Source of the DNA: Paenibacillus pedocola
Lineage (GTDB): Bacteria; Bacillota; Bacilli; Paenibacillales; Paenibacillaceae
DNA length: 64,000 nt
NCBI RefSeq assembly: GCF_031599675.1
Contig: NZ_CP134223.1
Span: 186,001 to 250,000, forward strand
Direction of reading: 5' to 3'
The position numbers and the translations under genes were made by a program. The notes under the pieces are model-generated. The model did not search any database and was not told the DNA's origin. It worked only from the letters and a program-made list of their open reading frames with translations. This document shows, one piece after another, positions 41,806 to 52,100 of the stretch. Position 1 is the first letter of the stretch. The number at the start of each line of letters is the position of its first letter.

Positions 41806-44163
41806 ATGAAGCTGCGGACTAAGATTGTACTGTTTATTATAACGATTTCTTTGCTCGCCCTCGCCTCCACGTATGTGATTTCGCAGGAGATTTTTCTGGA
41901 CCGGTTCACGGAGTTAGACCGGGAAGCGCTGGAAGGGCGCATGTCCGATATTATCCAGACCTACGAATCGGAGCTTCGGGGTATGAACGAGACGATGCTC
42001 AATTATTCGGCATGGGACGAGACCTATGATTATGTCTCCTCCCGAACGTCCGGGGACCTGCAGAATCCCTATATTCTCAGCAATTATGATGAGGGGACCT
42101 TCCAGAGCAACCGGTTTGATCTTATGGCACTGATCAACCAGAGCGGCAGTCCCGTCTATAGCGGCTTGTATGATTACAGCGGGGAGACGGTAGCACCGGT
42201 GACGCCGGAAATTGTCAGCATTTTTGGCGATATCCGGGAGCAGCTGGATCTCCTTACGAAACCAGAGGACCGTTTCGCCGGATTGGTCATCTTGAATGAC
42301 GGTCCCATGCTGATTACCTTACAGCCTGTTCTCCACAATGATATGACAGGCCCCGTCGCCGGGATGGCGGTGGCCGGCCGGAAGCTGGACGATACAGAGA
42401 TCAGCCGGGTCGGGGCCCTTAGTCCGTCCGGTATAACCGTAGAGAAGGCTTCTGGTGACCTGCTGAAGGAGAGCCGGGGGCAGAACATATGGGTGAGTTA
42501 TTTGCCCGAAAACCGGCTGGAGGGTCATGCTGTTATCTACGATCTGTTCGGCAATCCGGGAATCGTGATTTCCATAGAGCAGCCGCGCCATATTTATGAA
42601 ATCGGCAAAAAAGCGATGGCTAATTTCACGCTGTTCTTCGTAATCTCTACCCTGGGTATCTGCGTGCTCAGCCTGCTGTTCGTGAAACGTACCATTCTGT
42701 CCCGGATGGCGGCGCTGGTCCGCGGTATCAGGATTATCGGCAAAAGCCGTGATCTGTCGATCCGTCTCGATATCAGGGGACGGGATGAACTCAGTGAGGT
42801 AGAAGTGGAGTTCAACCGAATGATTTCCTCGCTCGAAACTGCACAGGAAGAGCTGCACCGGCAGGCTATGGTTGACCCGTTAACCCAGCTGCCAAACCGC
42901 GCATTCTTTTTTGAGACGCTGAACCGGGTTATTCAGAAAGCCAATCTCCAGGGCCGGCAGATTGTTCTGCTGTTCATCGACCTCGATCACTTCAAAGCGG
43001 TCAATGATACCTGGGGGCATGATTTCGGGGATGCGGTCCTCAAGCAGATCGCCGACCGGCTAGCCGGTGCTGTCGGACCGGATGATCTGGTGTCCCGGCT
43101 TGGCGGGGATGAGTTCACTATTCTTCTCTCGCGTTTTTCCGGTACAGAGGATATTCAGGCCCAGATCTCCAAAATCCAGCAAGTGCTGGCTGAACCGCAT
43201 ACGCTGAACGGCCAGTTATTTCATAGTACGGCGAGCATCGGGGTCAGCATCTATCCGCAGAATGGTGAGGACGCCGAACTTCTCGTCAAGGCCGCCGATT
43301 TGGCGATGTTTCAGGTCAAGGAGAACGGACGGAACAATATATACCGCTATTCGGAAAGGCTGGAAGAGGCTTTCAGCCGCAAAAAAGTGATCGGGAGACA
43401 GCTGCGCTCCGCCGTCGATAATGGGGAGCTGGAAATGCATTATCAGCCGATTCTCTCGGCATCGAAGCTTGATATCGTTAAGGTTGAGGCGCTGCTGCGC
43501 TGGAAAAGCCCAACGTTCGGGCCGGTGTCACCCGCCGAGTTCATTCCGCTGGCGGAAGCCGGCGGATCGATCCTCGGTATCGGCAACTGGGTGCTCCGCA
43601 AGGTCTGTGCAGACCTGCGCAGCTTCCAAGACCAAGGCATTCGGCTGAAGGCAGCCGTCAATATCTCGGGCCTGCAGCTCATGCAGCCCGGTCTGCCGGA
43701 GCAATTGAAGGAGGCGCTGGCAGACAACGGGCTTACAGCAGATAGCCTGGAGCTGGAAATAACCGAGACGATGCTGATGTCGGACGAATCCATCATCACC
43801 TCTCTCGCAGATCTTCGCAGCATGGGCTTTTGCATTTCGCTTGATGATTTTGGCACCGGCTTCTCGTCGCTGAGCTACCTGCGGACCTTCCCGGTAGATC
43901 TTATCAAGATTGACCGCTCCTTCGTAGCCGGTATTCAGCCAGGGGCTTCCGACGATACACTGGTCCGCGCGATCATCGAGCTCAGCCACAACCTCGGCCT
44001 GCGCGTTGTTTCCGAAGGCGTGGAACTGAAAGAACAGTTTGACCTGCTGTGCAATCTTGGCAGCGATGAGCTTCAAGGCTACTTCATCAGCAGACCGCTG
44101 CCGGCCCCGTCCCTGGTAGATTTTATTACAAGCTATACATCAGCTGCCTCCACAAGGGAGTGA
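41806..44163 (+). CDS. CHASE4-HAMP-GGDEF-EAL cyclic-di-GMP enzyme
   Basis: 785 residues. Membrane helix 8-28, CHASE4-type extracellular sensor ~45-260 (NYSAWDETYDYV), second helix ~272-292, HAMP, GGDEF domain ~345-500 with an intact GGDEF signature near residue 433, and EAL domain ~520-775 with EALLRW at 561 and DDFGTGFSSLSYL. Both catalytic signatures are intact, so it could make or degrade c-di-GMP; bifunctional or regulated use is inference. Not in an operon. Confidence 0.95.
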   Translation: MKLRTKIVLFIITISLLALASTYVISQEIFLDRFTELDREALEGRMSDIIQTYESELRGMNETMLNYSAWDETYDYVSSRTSGDLQNPYILSNYDEGTFQSNRFDLMALINQSGSPVYSGLYDYSGETVAPVTPEIVSIFGDIREQLDLLTKPEDRFAGLVILNDGPMLITLQPVLHNDMTGPVAGMAVAGRKLDDTEISRVGALSPSGITVEKASGDLLKESRGQNIWVSYLPENRLEGHAVIYDLFGNPGIVISIEQPRHIYEIGKKAMANFTLFFVISTLGICVLSLLFVKRTILSRMAALVRGIRIIGKSRDLSIRLDIRGRDELSEVEVEFNRMISSLETAQEELHRQAMVDPLTQLPNRAFFFETLNRVIQKANLQGRQIVLLFIDLDHFKAVNDTWGHDFGDAVLKQIADRLAGAVGPDDLVSRLGGDEFTILLSRFSGTEDIQAQISKIQQVLAEPHTLNGQLFHSTASIGVSIYPQNGEDAELLVKAADLAMFQVKENGRNNIYRYSERLEEAFSRKKVIGRQLRSAVDNGELEMHYQPILSASKLDIVKVEALLRWKSPTFGPVSPAEFIPLAEAGGSILGIGNWVLRKVCADLRSFQDQGIRLKAAVNISGLQLMQPGLPEQLKEALADNGLTADSLELEITETMLMSDESIITSLADLRSMGFCISLDDFGTGFSSLSYLRTFPVDLIKIDRSFVAGIQPGASDDTLVRAIIELSHNLGLRVVSEGVELKEQFDLLCNLGSDELQGYFISRPLPAPSLVDFITSYTSAASTRE

Positions 44164-44295
44164 TACCTAACAGGGCGGTAGAGGGATTGTAATTGAGATC
44201 AAATCTGCGTCCGGTGAAGAAGCCTCACGGTAAGCAGTTGGAAGCGGCAGGTTAAGGCTTGATGGGTTTAGATATGAACAAAATACCGCACAAGG

Positions 44296-44346
44296 AAAGG
44301 GATGTTCCATAAGCCGGAAGATGGCTGTTTGGAACATCCCTTTTGT
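44296..44346 (+). terminator. Terminator after the c-di-GMP gene
   Basis: AAAGGGATGTTCC pairs perfectly with GGAACATCCCTTT, then TTG. Confidence 0.75.
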
Positions 44347-44349
44347 CCG

Positions 44350-44570
44350 GGAATCTACTGCTTGAACCTATAGAGATGCATTCTGTTGCACTTTCTACAG
44401 TAGATTCCCCTTAAATCTGACGTAATACTGAATCTGCTGCACTCTATACAATAGAATTTGGTGAAAACGATGATTTTGACCCGAAGTCCAGGAATCTACT
44501 GTACGAAATACAGCAGAAGGTGATTTACCCTGGAATATGGAGTCTTTCTATTGCAGTAAATGCAATCATT
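44350..44570. repeat. Array of palindromic units
   Basis: Units of the form TCTRYTGYA-N5-TRCARYAGA start at about 44381, 44432, 44494 and 44546 (steps 51, 62 and 52 nt). The clearest is TCTACTGTA-CGAAA-TACAGCAGA (44495-44517). A further half unit at 44350 pairs over 12 nt (GGGAATCTACTG) with CAGTAGATTCCC ending at 44409. Same unit type as 2430-2504. No gene fits the 44164-44611 gap. Confidence 0.7.
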
Positions 44571-44611
44571 TAATCGTCCATCATCTGATATGAGAGATAT
44601 AACATTCAAGT

Positions 44612-46408
44612 TCAACCTCTACTAATTTCTTGATGCTCCAGCAGCCGCCCGGCCAGCTCATCGCCCCGGCGTTCGAGTACAGCCACGCTCTGCAGAAGCT
44701 CCGCCTGCTGCTCCCGCTGGCCCTGGTCCCACAGTTGCTTAGGGGAAGCCTGTGTCTGCAGGACGGCAGGTTCAGTCATATGGCTGTAGAAATGGTCAAG
44801 CAGTGTGTGCATCTGTTCATATACGGCGGCCATTTCACTCAAGAGTGCGTAAGCAGCCGGACTGGGCAGGAGCGGCAGAGAGGCCTGCAAGTAGGCGGCA
44901 GCGCTTCTCCGGGCATCGTTTAACGCCATCATGCAGAAGTGATTTACGCTGTAGCGGCGAGTGAACGTCCCGGCATCGGCTGCCTGGTACCAGGCGTGAT
45001 CAAGAAGGCCCTCCGTCCAGGCTGCCAAGGCGCTGTATCCCAGCTGGTAGCCGTGATTCTCTCCAGCCTGCATAGAGTCCAGCTTAACCTGGAGCGAAGC
45101 GAACAGGTTATCCAGCGCCGGCGGGGCAGCGTCAAGCCGTTCAATCCGGAGCAGCTTATACGGCCAATGGTCCACGTACAAGTAACCTTTGCTGGTCTCC
45201 ATTGCTTCCCGGAATTCGGGATCCTCCTGCAGCTCATTAAAGGTCTCATCATCAAAATAGCTGCGGCACAGCAGGGTGCTGCCGTTATCGAGATATCCCG
45301 TAATGACTCCCCACTCGGGGGCGACCCTTAAGTTCAAGGCGACCGGCAGATGCCCCTTATGGAGGCTCTCCATGATTTGCTGCTTCTCCCGTCTGCGCTC
45401 CTCCGGCGTTAGGCGGTTCGCCCAGCTGGCCTCAAGCCCGTAGGCGTTGAAGGCTGGCTCGGCATAGTCGTAGGCGACGAGGGCGTCTGCTGCACTGTAG
45501 TCCCACACCGGGGCAAAAGCCACCCGCCAGCATGCTCCGGATACCCCCATAACCTCCTCATAGCGGGTATCTACACCCATAGCAGACAAGGAAGTATAAA
45601 GTGCCCCTGCCCAAGAACAATCCATTCCCTTGGCAAAACCCAGGCGGGCTACGTTCTCTACGATGTACTGCTGACGGGAAGACCCGTCCGCAAATAGCCT
45701 TGTCCGGTCAGGGCTGTAGTGGATCCGTTCCCCTTCCATGCAGCTGAGTGCATGAATCCCGTCCGCATTCAGATAGACGAGCAGCAGATATTCGTTGCCC
45801 TCATGTCCCATCCCGCTTGGAAAAAGCTCCTGATCTACCGTAAAATGCGGCCACTGAAAATAAGCGTAGTGCTTCATCTTCCCCAGTACATCCCGGCTGG
45901 CAAGTTCATTGCCGTAAGCGGCATGAACAATCTCCAGCTCGCTTTTGCCAAGGGTATAGCCTTTCGAATGTACATCGATCGCCAGGAGCTGGTCTTTCAG
46001 CACATAGGTGGAGTAGATGCCTGAGGGCGTCTCGTATTTGACGATGAGCAGTTTTACGCGGTCGCTGTGAATGGACTCCGGGAAGCTGTGATCGGTGATG
46101 GCCAAACTAAGCTTACTGCCGGTAATGAATTGGTTTACAAAATGAGTGACATCCTGCTGTTCGTATCCATCGGTATAGACCGCTGACAGAACAGTAAGCT
46201 CCTGCGGCAGCAGAATGCTGTCGATCGAATGGCCCAGAATGCTTGAGAGCAGCGGCAGGGTAGCCGTTTCAGGCAGGGACTTGCCGGTTTCCCACTTGGA
46301 CACTGCCTGGGCGCTGACATGCAGCTGCTCCGCTAATTGCTCCTGCGACAATTGCTTTTCCCGGCGGAGCATGGCGATCCGCTTGCCTACTTTTTCACTA
46401 CTAATCAT
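44612..46408 (-). CDS. XRE-type HTH fused to a C39/BtrH-like domain
   Basis: 598 residues. Residues ~8-62: XRE helix-turn-helix (KVGKRIAMLRREKQLSQEQL, SAQAVSKWETGKSLPE). The ~350-residue middle contains CSWAGALYTSLSAMGV followed by GVITGYLDNGSTLL, the layout of BtrH N-terminal/C39-like papain folds (a Cys at a helix start, later a Gly-rich strand); the His usually found there appears replaced by Trp. The C-terminal ~150 residues are helical. No signal peptide. ATG 46408 chosen (GGGAG upstream); 14 residues of open frame precede it. Likely a transcription regulator with a peptide- or ligand-binding domain. Confidence 0.7.
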   Translation of the reverse strand: MISSEKVGKRIAMLRREKQLSQEQLAEQLHVSAQAVSKWETGKSLPETATLPLLSSILGHSIDSILLPQELTVLSAVYTDGYEQQDVTHFVNQFITGSKLSLAITDHSFPESIHSDRVKLLIVKYETPSGIYSTYVLKDQLLAIDVHSKGYTLGKSELEIVHAAYGNELASRDVLGKMKHYAYFQWPHFTVDQELFPSGMGHEGNEYLLLVYLNADGIHALSCMEGERIHYSPDRTRLFADGSSRQQYIVENVARLGFAKGMDCSWAGALYTSLSAMGVDTRYEEVMGVSGACWRVAFAPVWDYSAADALVAYDYAEPAFNAYGLEASWANRLTPEERRREKQQIMESLHKGHLPVALNLRVAPEWGVITGYLDNGSTLLCRSYFDDETFNELQEDPEFREAMETSKGYLYVDHWPYKLLRIERLDAAPPALDNLFASLQVKLDSMQAGENHGYQLGYSALAAWTEGLLDHAWYQAADAGTFTRRYSVNHFCMMALNDARRSAAAYLQASLPLLPSPAAYALLSEMAAVYEQMHTLLDHFYSHMTEPAVLQTQASPKQLWDQGQREQQAELLQSVAVLERRGDELAGRLLEHQEISRG

Positions 46409-46524
46409 ATTTTTCTTCTCCCGAATTTGAATTCGACGTCGTAATTTCATTATAATTCCATCCGGCAGAATGAACAGCGATTGAAGGAGGGGGAACGGCG
46501 CAGGAAAAGCAACTGTAAGTTGAT

Positions 46525-47547
46525 TTAGCGCTGCTGATGCAGTTCAGCATGTAACTGCTCAACAATGGCTGAGTGCCAGGCATACAGGCCGGCGGGACGG
46601 ATGCACATGAACTTGTGTTTATCCACGATAATCAGGTCTTCAGTGAGGGTGGTGAAGCGGATAAACGGTTCTGCCGACAGCATGGATAAGCCCATCCTGC
46701 CGGTCCATGTTTCCAGGGGGAGGTTGTCATGAGCCAGCAGGAGCTCCAGCAGATCGTAGAACGTTTTGTGCATGATGTTTAACGGGTAGCCCGGGCATTC
46801 CTGGCTGATGATATAGGCATCCACTTCGCTCCAAATACGCTCAATGGCAGCTTGCCTTGCAATCAGGCTCTCCCGGGAGCAATCGCCGGTGCTCATGATC
46901 TGCATCAGTCCTGCTTCCCACCCCGCTGGAGTCCAGGGCAGGGTACGGCTCAGGTGAATCAGCCATTTCGCATGCGGTATATATTCGCGGTTCGCGATGA
47001 ATACAGCCTCAATTAACTGAGTTGCGGCTGTATTCATCATGGCATGGCCCTGCAAGATATCTCCACGGTGGAGCCAGATATCCCCGGCCAGCCGGAAGTG
47101 CCACCAGCAGTTGAACATGAGGCCTTCTGCCTGTATACGTTCCGGCCGCTGTGCCAGCTTCTCGTTCATGAACCGGGCAATTTGTCCGGAAGGGTCATAC
47201 AGAATCCTGGCGTAGGATAAATCCCACAAGGCTACACTGTCCCAAGGCTTCTTTTGCTCCTTGTCCAAATTCGAAATCTTGATATCGTAGAGATATTCGC
47301 CCAGCTTGGTGATCCCCAGCGGAAGCGGGGAGCGCCCGTTACTCCACTGCCCGTGCTGGCCGTCCTCCAGATACAAGACCAGATCGATCTCGGATAATTC
47401 ATCGGCATACCCGCGTGAACATCCGCCGTTCAGGGTAATGCCGCAGACTCCATCCAAGGCAGTGAAATCCTGCAGCCGGTTATGGAGTTCTTTCTGCATG
47501 GACTCCAGCAGATTGGGGCTGGTTACCGTTACATATGGCCTGCTCAT
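46525..47547 (-). CDS. Nucleotidyltransferase-fold protein
   Basis: 340 residues. N-terminal LNGGCSRGYADELSEIDLVLYLE looks like the GG(S)x9DxD motif of minimal nucleotidyltransferases (DUF4037-like); the rest is helical, with WHFRLAGDIWLHRGDILQ and AATQLIEAVFIANREY. Substrate unknown. Start at ATG 47547 with GAGGTG 7 nt upstream; TTG 47553 is the alternative. Divergent from the tRNA gene. Confidence 0.7.
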   Translation of the reverse strand: MSRPYVTVTSPNLLESMQKELHNRLQDFTALDGVCGITLNGGCSRGYADELSEIDLVLYLEDGQHGQWSNGRSPLPLGITKLGEYLYDIKISNLDKEQKKPWDSVALWDLSYARILYDPSGQIARFMNEKLAQRPERIQAEGLMFNCWWHFRLAGDIWLHRGDILQGHAMMNTAATQLIEAVFIANREYIPHAKWLIHLSRTLPWTPAGWEAGLMQIMSTGDCSRESLIARQAAIERIWSEVDAYIISQECPGYPLNIMHKTFYDLLELLLAHDNLPLETWTGRMGLSMLSAEPFIRFTTLTEDLIIVDKHKFMCIRPAGLYAWHSAIVEQLHAELHQQR

Positions 47548-47627
47548 ATACAATCACCTCATCCCTAATATATAGCAGCGCAGCGTGGAATTTCACTAGC
47601 GAGTTTATCTGAAAAATAAGAAATAGC

Positions 47628-47656
47628 TTGCAGAGTTCCGAAATTCATGATATATT
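47628..47656 (+). promoter_or_regulatory. Promoter of tRNA-Leu
   Basis: TTGCAG (47628-47633), 17-nt spacer, TATATT (47651-47656), about 29 nt before the tRNA 5' end. Confidence 0.7.
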
Positions 47657-47685
47657 AATTCCTGCACTGCAATAAACAATACTTT

Positions 47686-47769
47686 GCGGTCGTGGCGGAA
47701 TTGGCAGACGCGCACGGTTCAGGTCCGTGTGGTAGCAATACCGTGGAGGTTCGAGTCCTCTCGACCGCA
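47686..47769 (+). tRNA. tRNA-Leu (anticodon CAG)
   Basis: 84 nt, class II tRNA with long variable arm. Acceptor GCGGTCG/CGACCGC, D-arm TGGCGGAATTGGCAGACGC, anticodon arm CACGG-TTCAGGT-CCGTG giving CAG, variable arm GTGGTAGCAATACCGTG-like, T-arm GGAGG-TTCGAGT-CCTCT. CCA is not encoded. Reads CUG codons. Confidence 0.97.
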
Positions 47770-47775
47770 TACTAA

Positions 47776-47822
47776 GAAAAAAAGCTTCCGAATGGCCCCT
47801 TGGGCGTTCGGAAGCTTTTTTT
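47776..47822 (+). terminator. Terminator after tRNA-Leu
   Basis: AAAAAAGCTTCCGAA pairs with TTCGGAAGCTTTTTT; strong T run. Confidence 0.9.
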
Positions 47823-47853
47823 CATGTCTTCATTTCGTATCCTGAATTAGCTG

Positions 47854-48094
47854 TATAGATTGAACTCGAAAATAAACATTGAGGGAAAAGTGGCGGACGA
47901 GAAGTTTGGAACTGTAGGAGCGAATGCGTCCGCCTGAAAGCTTTCCGAAGGAAAGCTAGCATCGGAAGCATAAGCTATCCTCGGATTTCTACCGCGAAAA
48001 GCGGTTAAAATCAGGAAATCTGAGGATAACAGCGGCCGGAAGTCCAAACATTCTCTGGAGTCACGGCTAATCCCAAAATAGAAAAAGTCTATAT
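47854..48094 (+). repeat. Structured intergenic repeat, copy 2
   Basis: 241 bp. Left end TATAGATTGAACT; right end shortened (AAGTCTATATAG). Same helices as copy 1 with compensatory changes: ATGC/GCAT, AGCTTTCC/GGAAAGCT, and CCTCGG/CTGAGG at the base of the long stem, capped by ACCGC-GAAA-GCGGT. It lies between the tRNA terminator and the 3' end of the minus-strand AraC gene, so it cannot be a leader of a neighbouring gene. Confidence 0.85.
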
Positions 48095-48102
48095 AGCTTC
48101 GA

Positions 48103-49014
48103 TCAGTAAGACAGAATGGCCGGGGCTGCGCCGGGGGAAGCCTGCTGCTTGCGGAATGCGGACGGAGACATGCCGCTCTGCTTATTGAAGATGCGGTTAA
48201 ACTGCGAGAAGCTGTTGAAGCCGCACTGCTCGGCGATGGCGGAGATCTTGTGCCGGGTATGAATTAGCAGCTGCTGGGCCTTGCGGACCCGGGTCATCTG
48301 GATATACTCAGTCAAGGTAAAGCCGGTGACCGCCTTGAACTGGTGCGATAAATAGTAGGGGCTGATATAGAACTCCCTGGAGATCGAATCCAGGGTCAGC
48401 TCGCTGCTGTAGCGGCTATGGATGCATGCGGTAATCGAATATATTTTTTGCATGGTCGCGTTCCCGATTTCCTCCAGTACATAGCTATTCATCTCCCGCT
48501 GCTCGGTTAAAGCGCACAGAAACTGCTGGAACAGGCTGTGAATCAGCACCGGATTCAGCGGAGAAGCGTTGTGTGACAAGGTAAAAATGGCGTTAAGGGG
48601 ATCGAACACGGCTCTGCGCGGCTCGCCCGTTAACCGGTAGATCGGGACTTCTTCTCCGAAAGGGAGCAGCATATTTTTGTAAGCGGTTTCGAAACCAGGT
48701 GTATTGGTGGGCACGGCAAAGTTGATGATCAGCCGTTTATGCGGCGGGCCTACAGGATACTGGGTCATATGCAGCCGGTACGGACGAAGCAGAACGATAT
48801 CATATTGCCGCAGGGCATGTACGTTACCTTCGATGATATGGGTGGCCGTGGAATCGAGCAGAATATGAATTTCATAGAAATCGTGGTCATGCTGAAACTC
48901 CATATTGATATTGTGGGACCGCTGGTCATAGTCAAAATAGTAAAATAGCGGGTCAGCCGGAGTGTTGATGCGTACGCTATACCCTTGCTCATATAACAGG
49001 TCGCTTTCAAGCAT
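48103..49014 (-). CDS. AraC-family transcriptional regulator
   Basis: 303 residues. N-terminal cupin-like sensing domain (HDHDFYEIHILLDSTATHII), C-terminal double HTH (LTLDSISREFYISPYYLSHQF; ISAIAEQCGFNSFSQFNRIF), ending MSPSAFRKQ. Divergent from the GH38 gene with a 158-nt shared region, so it probably controls the alpha-mannosidase/GH105 operon in response to a sugar. Confidence 0.92.
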   Translation of the reverse strand: MLESDLLYEQGYSVRINTPADPLFYYFDYDQRSHNINMEFQHDHDFYEIHILLDSTATHIIEGNVHALRQYDIVLLRPYRLHMTQYPVGPPHKRLIINFAVPTNTPGFETAYKNMLLPFGEEVPIYRLTGEPRRAVFDPLNAIFTLSHNASPLNPVLIHSLFQQFLCALTEQREMNSYVLEEIGNATMQKIYSITACIHSRYSSELTLDSISREFYISPYYLSHQFKAVTGFTLTEYIQMTRVRKAQQLLIHTRHKISAIAEQCGFNSFSQFNRIFNKQSGMSPSAFRKQQASPGAAPAILSY

Positions 49015-49172
49015 ATGCCCTCGCCGCCTTATTTTATAATTTACATGTATTATAGGTCCAGAAAAGCAAAAATTGCAATGTATGCGGTTTATTACAGCAA
49101 TTAATGGATAGTTTTTGAGCGGGGAGATTTGCTATAGTGGCGATGTGAAAGCGGATACAAGGGGTGAGAGGG

Positions 49173-52100
49173 ATGTTTTTGACCGAAGAAAAGCTGATCC
49201 GTCGCCAGGCCGAACTCGGAAAGTACAGATACCTCAAGGTTCTGGAGCTTACGGAACTGGAGCTTGCGGAGGATGAGGACGGGGCTAATGGTGTTTATCC
49301 GGGGGCTGTTGCGTTTGATGGCACAATCAGGCTGCATGAACACTGGCGCGGGCGTGACCGTTATGTCTGGCTGCGTGCCGTGGCGGTGCTTCCAGAGAGG
49401 AAGGCTGGCTTTAAGATTGCAGGAAGATTTGATTTCGGGAAGTCGGGGAGCTTCAATAACTCCGGGTTCGAATCGCTGCTGTTTGTGAACGGGGCGCCTT
49501 ATCAGGGTGTGGATAACAACCACCGGGAAGTTATTTTTGACGATGAATTAGGCGGACAGACTGTGGAATTGGCCTTCCGGTTATGGTCAGGTCTGGAGGG
49601 CGGGGGGCCGCCCGCCCTGCAGGAGCACCGGATCAGCGAGGCGATGCTGGGTTATCTGGATGAAACGGTTGATGATCTGTTCTATATGTCGCAGGCGGCG
49701 CTGGACACCTTCCGCTATCTGGGCAGCGACCAGCCAGAGAAGCAGTGGCTGAAAAAGGCGCTGAACGACGCATTCAATGAAATTGACTGGTCTGAACCCG
49801 GCTCGGAAGATCATATCCGCTCGCTGTACCGGGCAAATGTCAGCCTGAACCAGGCGGTTGAGGCCATGCCGCGGACCTTTGATGTGACGGTTACGGCCTT
49901 GGGCCATACCCATATTGATGTTGCCTGGCTGTGGCGGCTGAAGCATACGCGGGAGAAAACAGCACGTTCCTTCTCGACCGTGCTCCGGCTGATGGAGGAA
50001 TTCCCGGAATATCAGTTCCTGCAGACACAGCCGCAATTGTACGACTATCTGGAGCGTGATTATCCCGAGCTGTTCGGGCGGATCACAGAGCGGATTAAGG
50101 AAGGCCGCTGGGAGGCGGAAGGGGCGATGTGGCTGGAGGCGGATTGTAATATTCCGTCCGGCGAGTCGCTGGTCCGCCAGATACTGGCGGGCAAACGCTA
50201 TCTCCGTGAGCAGTTTGGAATCGAGAGCAAATACCTGTGGCTGCCGGATGTATTCGGGTACAGCTGGGCACTGCCGCAGATTCTGCGGGGGTCGGGTATA
50301 GACACGTTCATGACGACCAAAATCAGCTGGAACCAGTTCAACCGGATGCCGCATGATACCTTCTGGTGGCGGGGGATGGATGGCTCGGAGGTTCTGACGC
50401 ATTTCATCACAACCTCGGAGAAGAACGGGGATGCGTATACGTATAACGGCCGGATGACGGCTGCGCTGCTGCGCGGAATCTGGAATTCGTATCAGGATAA
50501 GGAGATCAACGATCATCTGCTGTTTGCTTACGGATGGGGTGACGGGGGCGGCGGGCCTACGCGGGAGATGCTGGAGCTTCGGCGGCGTTTCGATAAGCTT
50601 CCGGGGATGCCTAAGCTTCAGACGGGCAGCGCGGGGGAATATTTCACCGGACTGCATGAGCGTATCCGCGGTGCTGAATCACGGGTGCATACCTGGAACG
50701 GCGAATTATACTTTGAATGCCACCGGGGTACCTATACCTCGCAAGCACGCAATAAAAAATACAACCGTCGCCTGGAGCTGCTGCTCCGCGATGCGGAGTG
50801 GCTGCACACGCTGACAGGTGTAAGACGCGGCAATCTTGAAACGGCTTATCCTGCGGCTGAACTGCGCGGGATTTGGGAGATCCTGCTGCGCAACCAGTTC
50901 CATGACATTATCCCGGGTTCGTCGATCAAAGAGGTGTACGAGGACAGTGACCTTGAATATGCGGAAGGGGAGGCGCGGTCGCTGGCTTTAATTAACGGCA
51001 GCGTCGGCGGGGAAGAAGCCGGTTACGGCAGCCCTCAGGGCAGCAGCTGTAGCGGCGGTTCTGAGGGGGAGAAATACTTCACGCTGCTGAACAGCTCGAC
51101 CTGGGACCGTCCGCGTTATCTTGAACTGGCAGGCGAAGCGGACGATCCGGCCGGTATCCGGGACCGTGCCGGGAAGCTGCTGGAGCAGCAGCCGACGGCA
51201 GATGGCGGAAGGCTGGTGTATATTCCTTCCGTGCCTGCACTTGGCACAGCCGTGCTTGTATCGGAGCCGGCGGATGCCCGGGCTTCTGAATCGGGGCAGC
51301 TTGCGGCTATTGCCGGCCGCCGGCTGACCACTCCGCTGGTCGAGGCGGCCTGGAATGATCAGGGCCATTTCACTTCGATCCGGGACCTTCGGAATGACCG
51401 TGAGCTTCTGGCGCCGGGGCAGCGCGGCAATGTGCTTCAAGTGTTCGAAGACAAGCCGCTGGATTATGAGGCCTGGGACATCGACATCTTTTATCAGGAG
51501 AAGATGACGGAAATCTCGCAGCTTACAGAGTGCAGGGTGACCGAGAACGGTCCGCTGCGGGCAGTGCTGCGCATGGCTTGGACGTATCACCGTTCAGTGA
51601 TCACCCAAGACATCATCTTCTACCGTGATACGGCCAGAATGGATTTCCGGACTGTCATCGACTGGCAGGGGCATAACCAGCTGCTGAAGACGGCCTTCCC
51701 GGTCGATATCCACGCGCTGGAAGCGACTTATGATATCCAGTTCGGCAATGTCAAACGGCCGACTCACTGGAATACGAGCTGGGATTACGCCCGTTTTGAA
51801 ACAGTAGGCCACCAGTGGGCCGATGTCAGCGAGAAAGGATATGGCGTAGCTCTGCTCAATGACTGCAAATACGGCTATGACATCAAAGACCGTGTACTGC
51901 GGTTAACCCTGCTGAAATCGGCCGTTCATCCCGATCCGGAACAGGATCAGGGGCATCACGCCTTTACGTATGCGCTATATCCGCATACCGGTGATTTTGT
52001 AGAAGGCGGAGTGGTCCAGGAGGCCTGGGAGCTGAATAATCCCCTGCGTGCTGTACCGGGACAGCTGGAAGGCGAGCCGCTGTTCTCCATCGGAGGCGGA

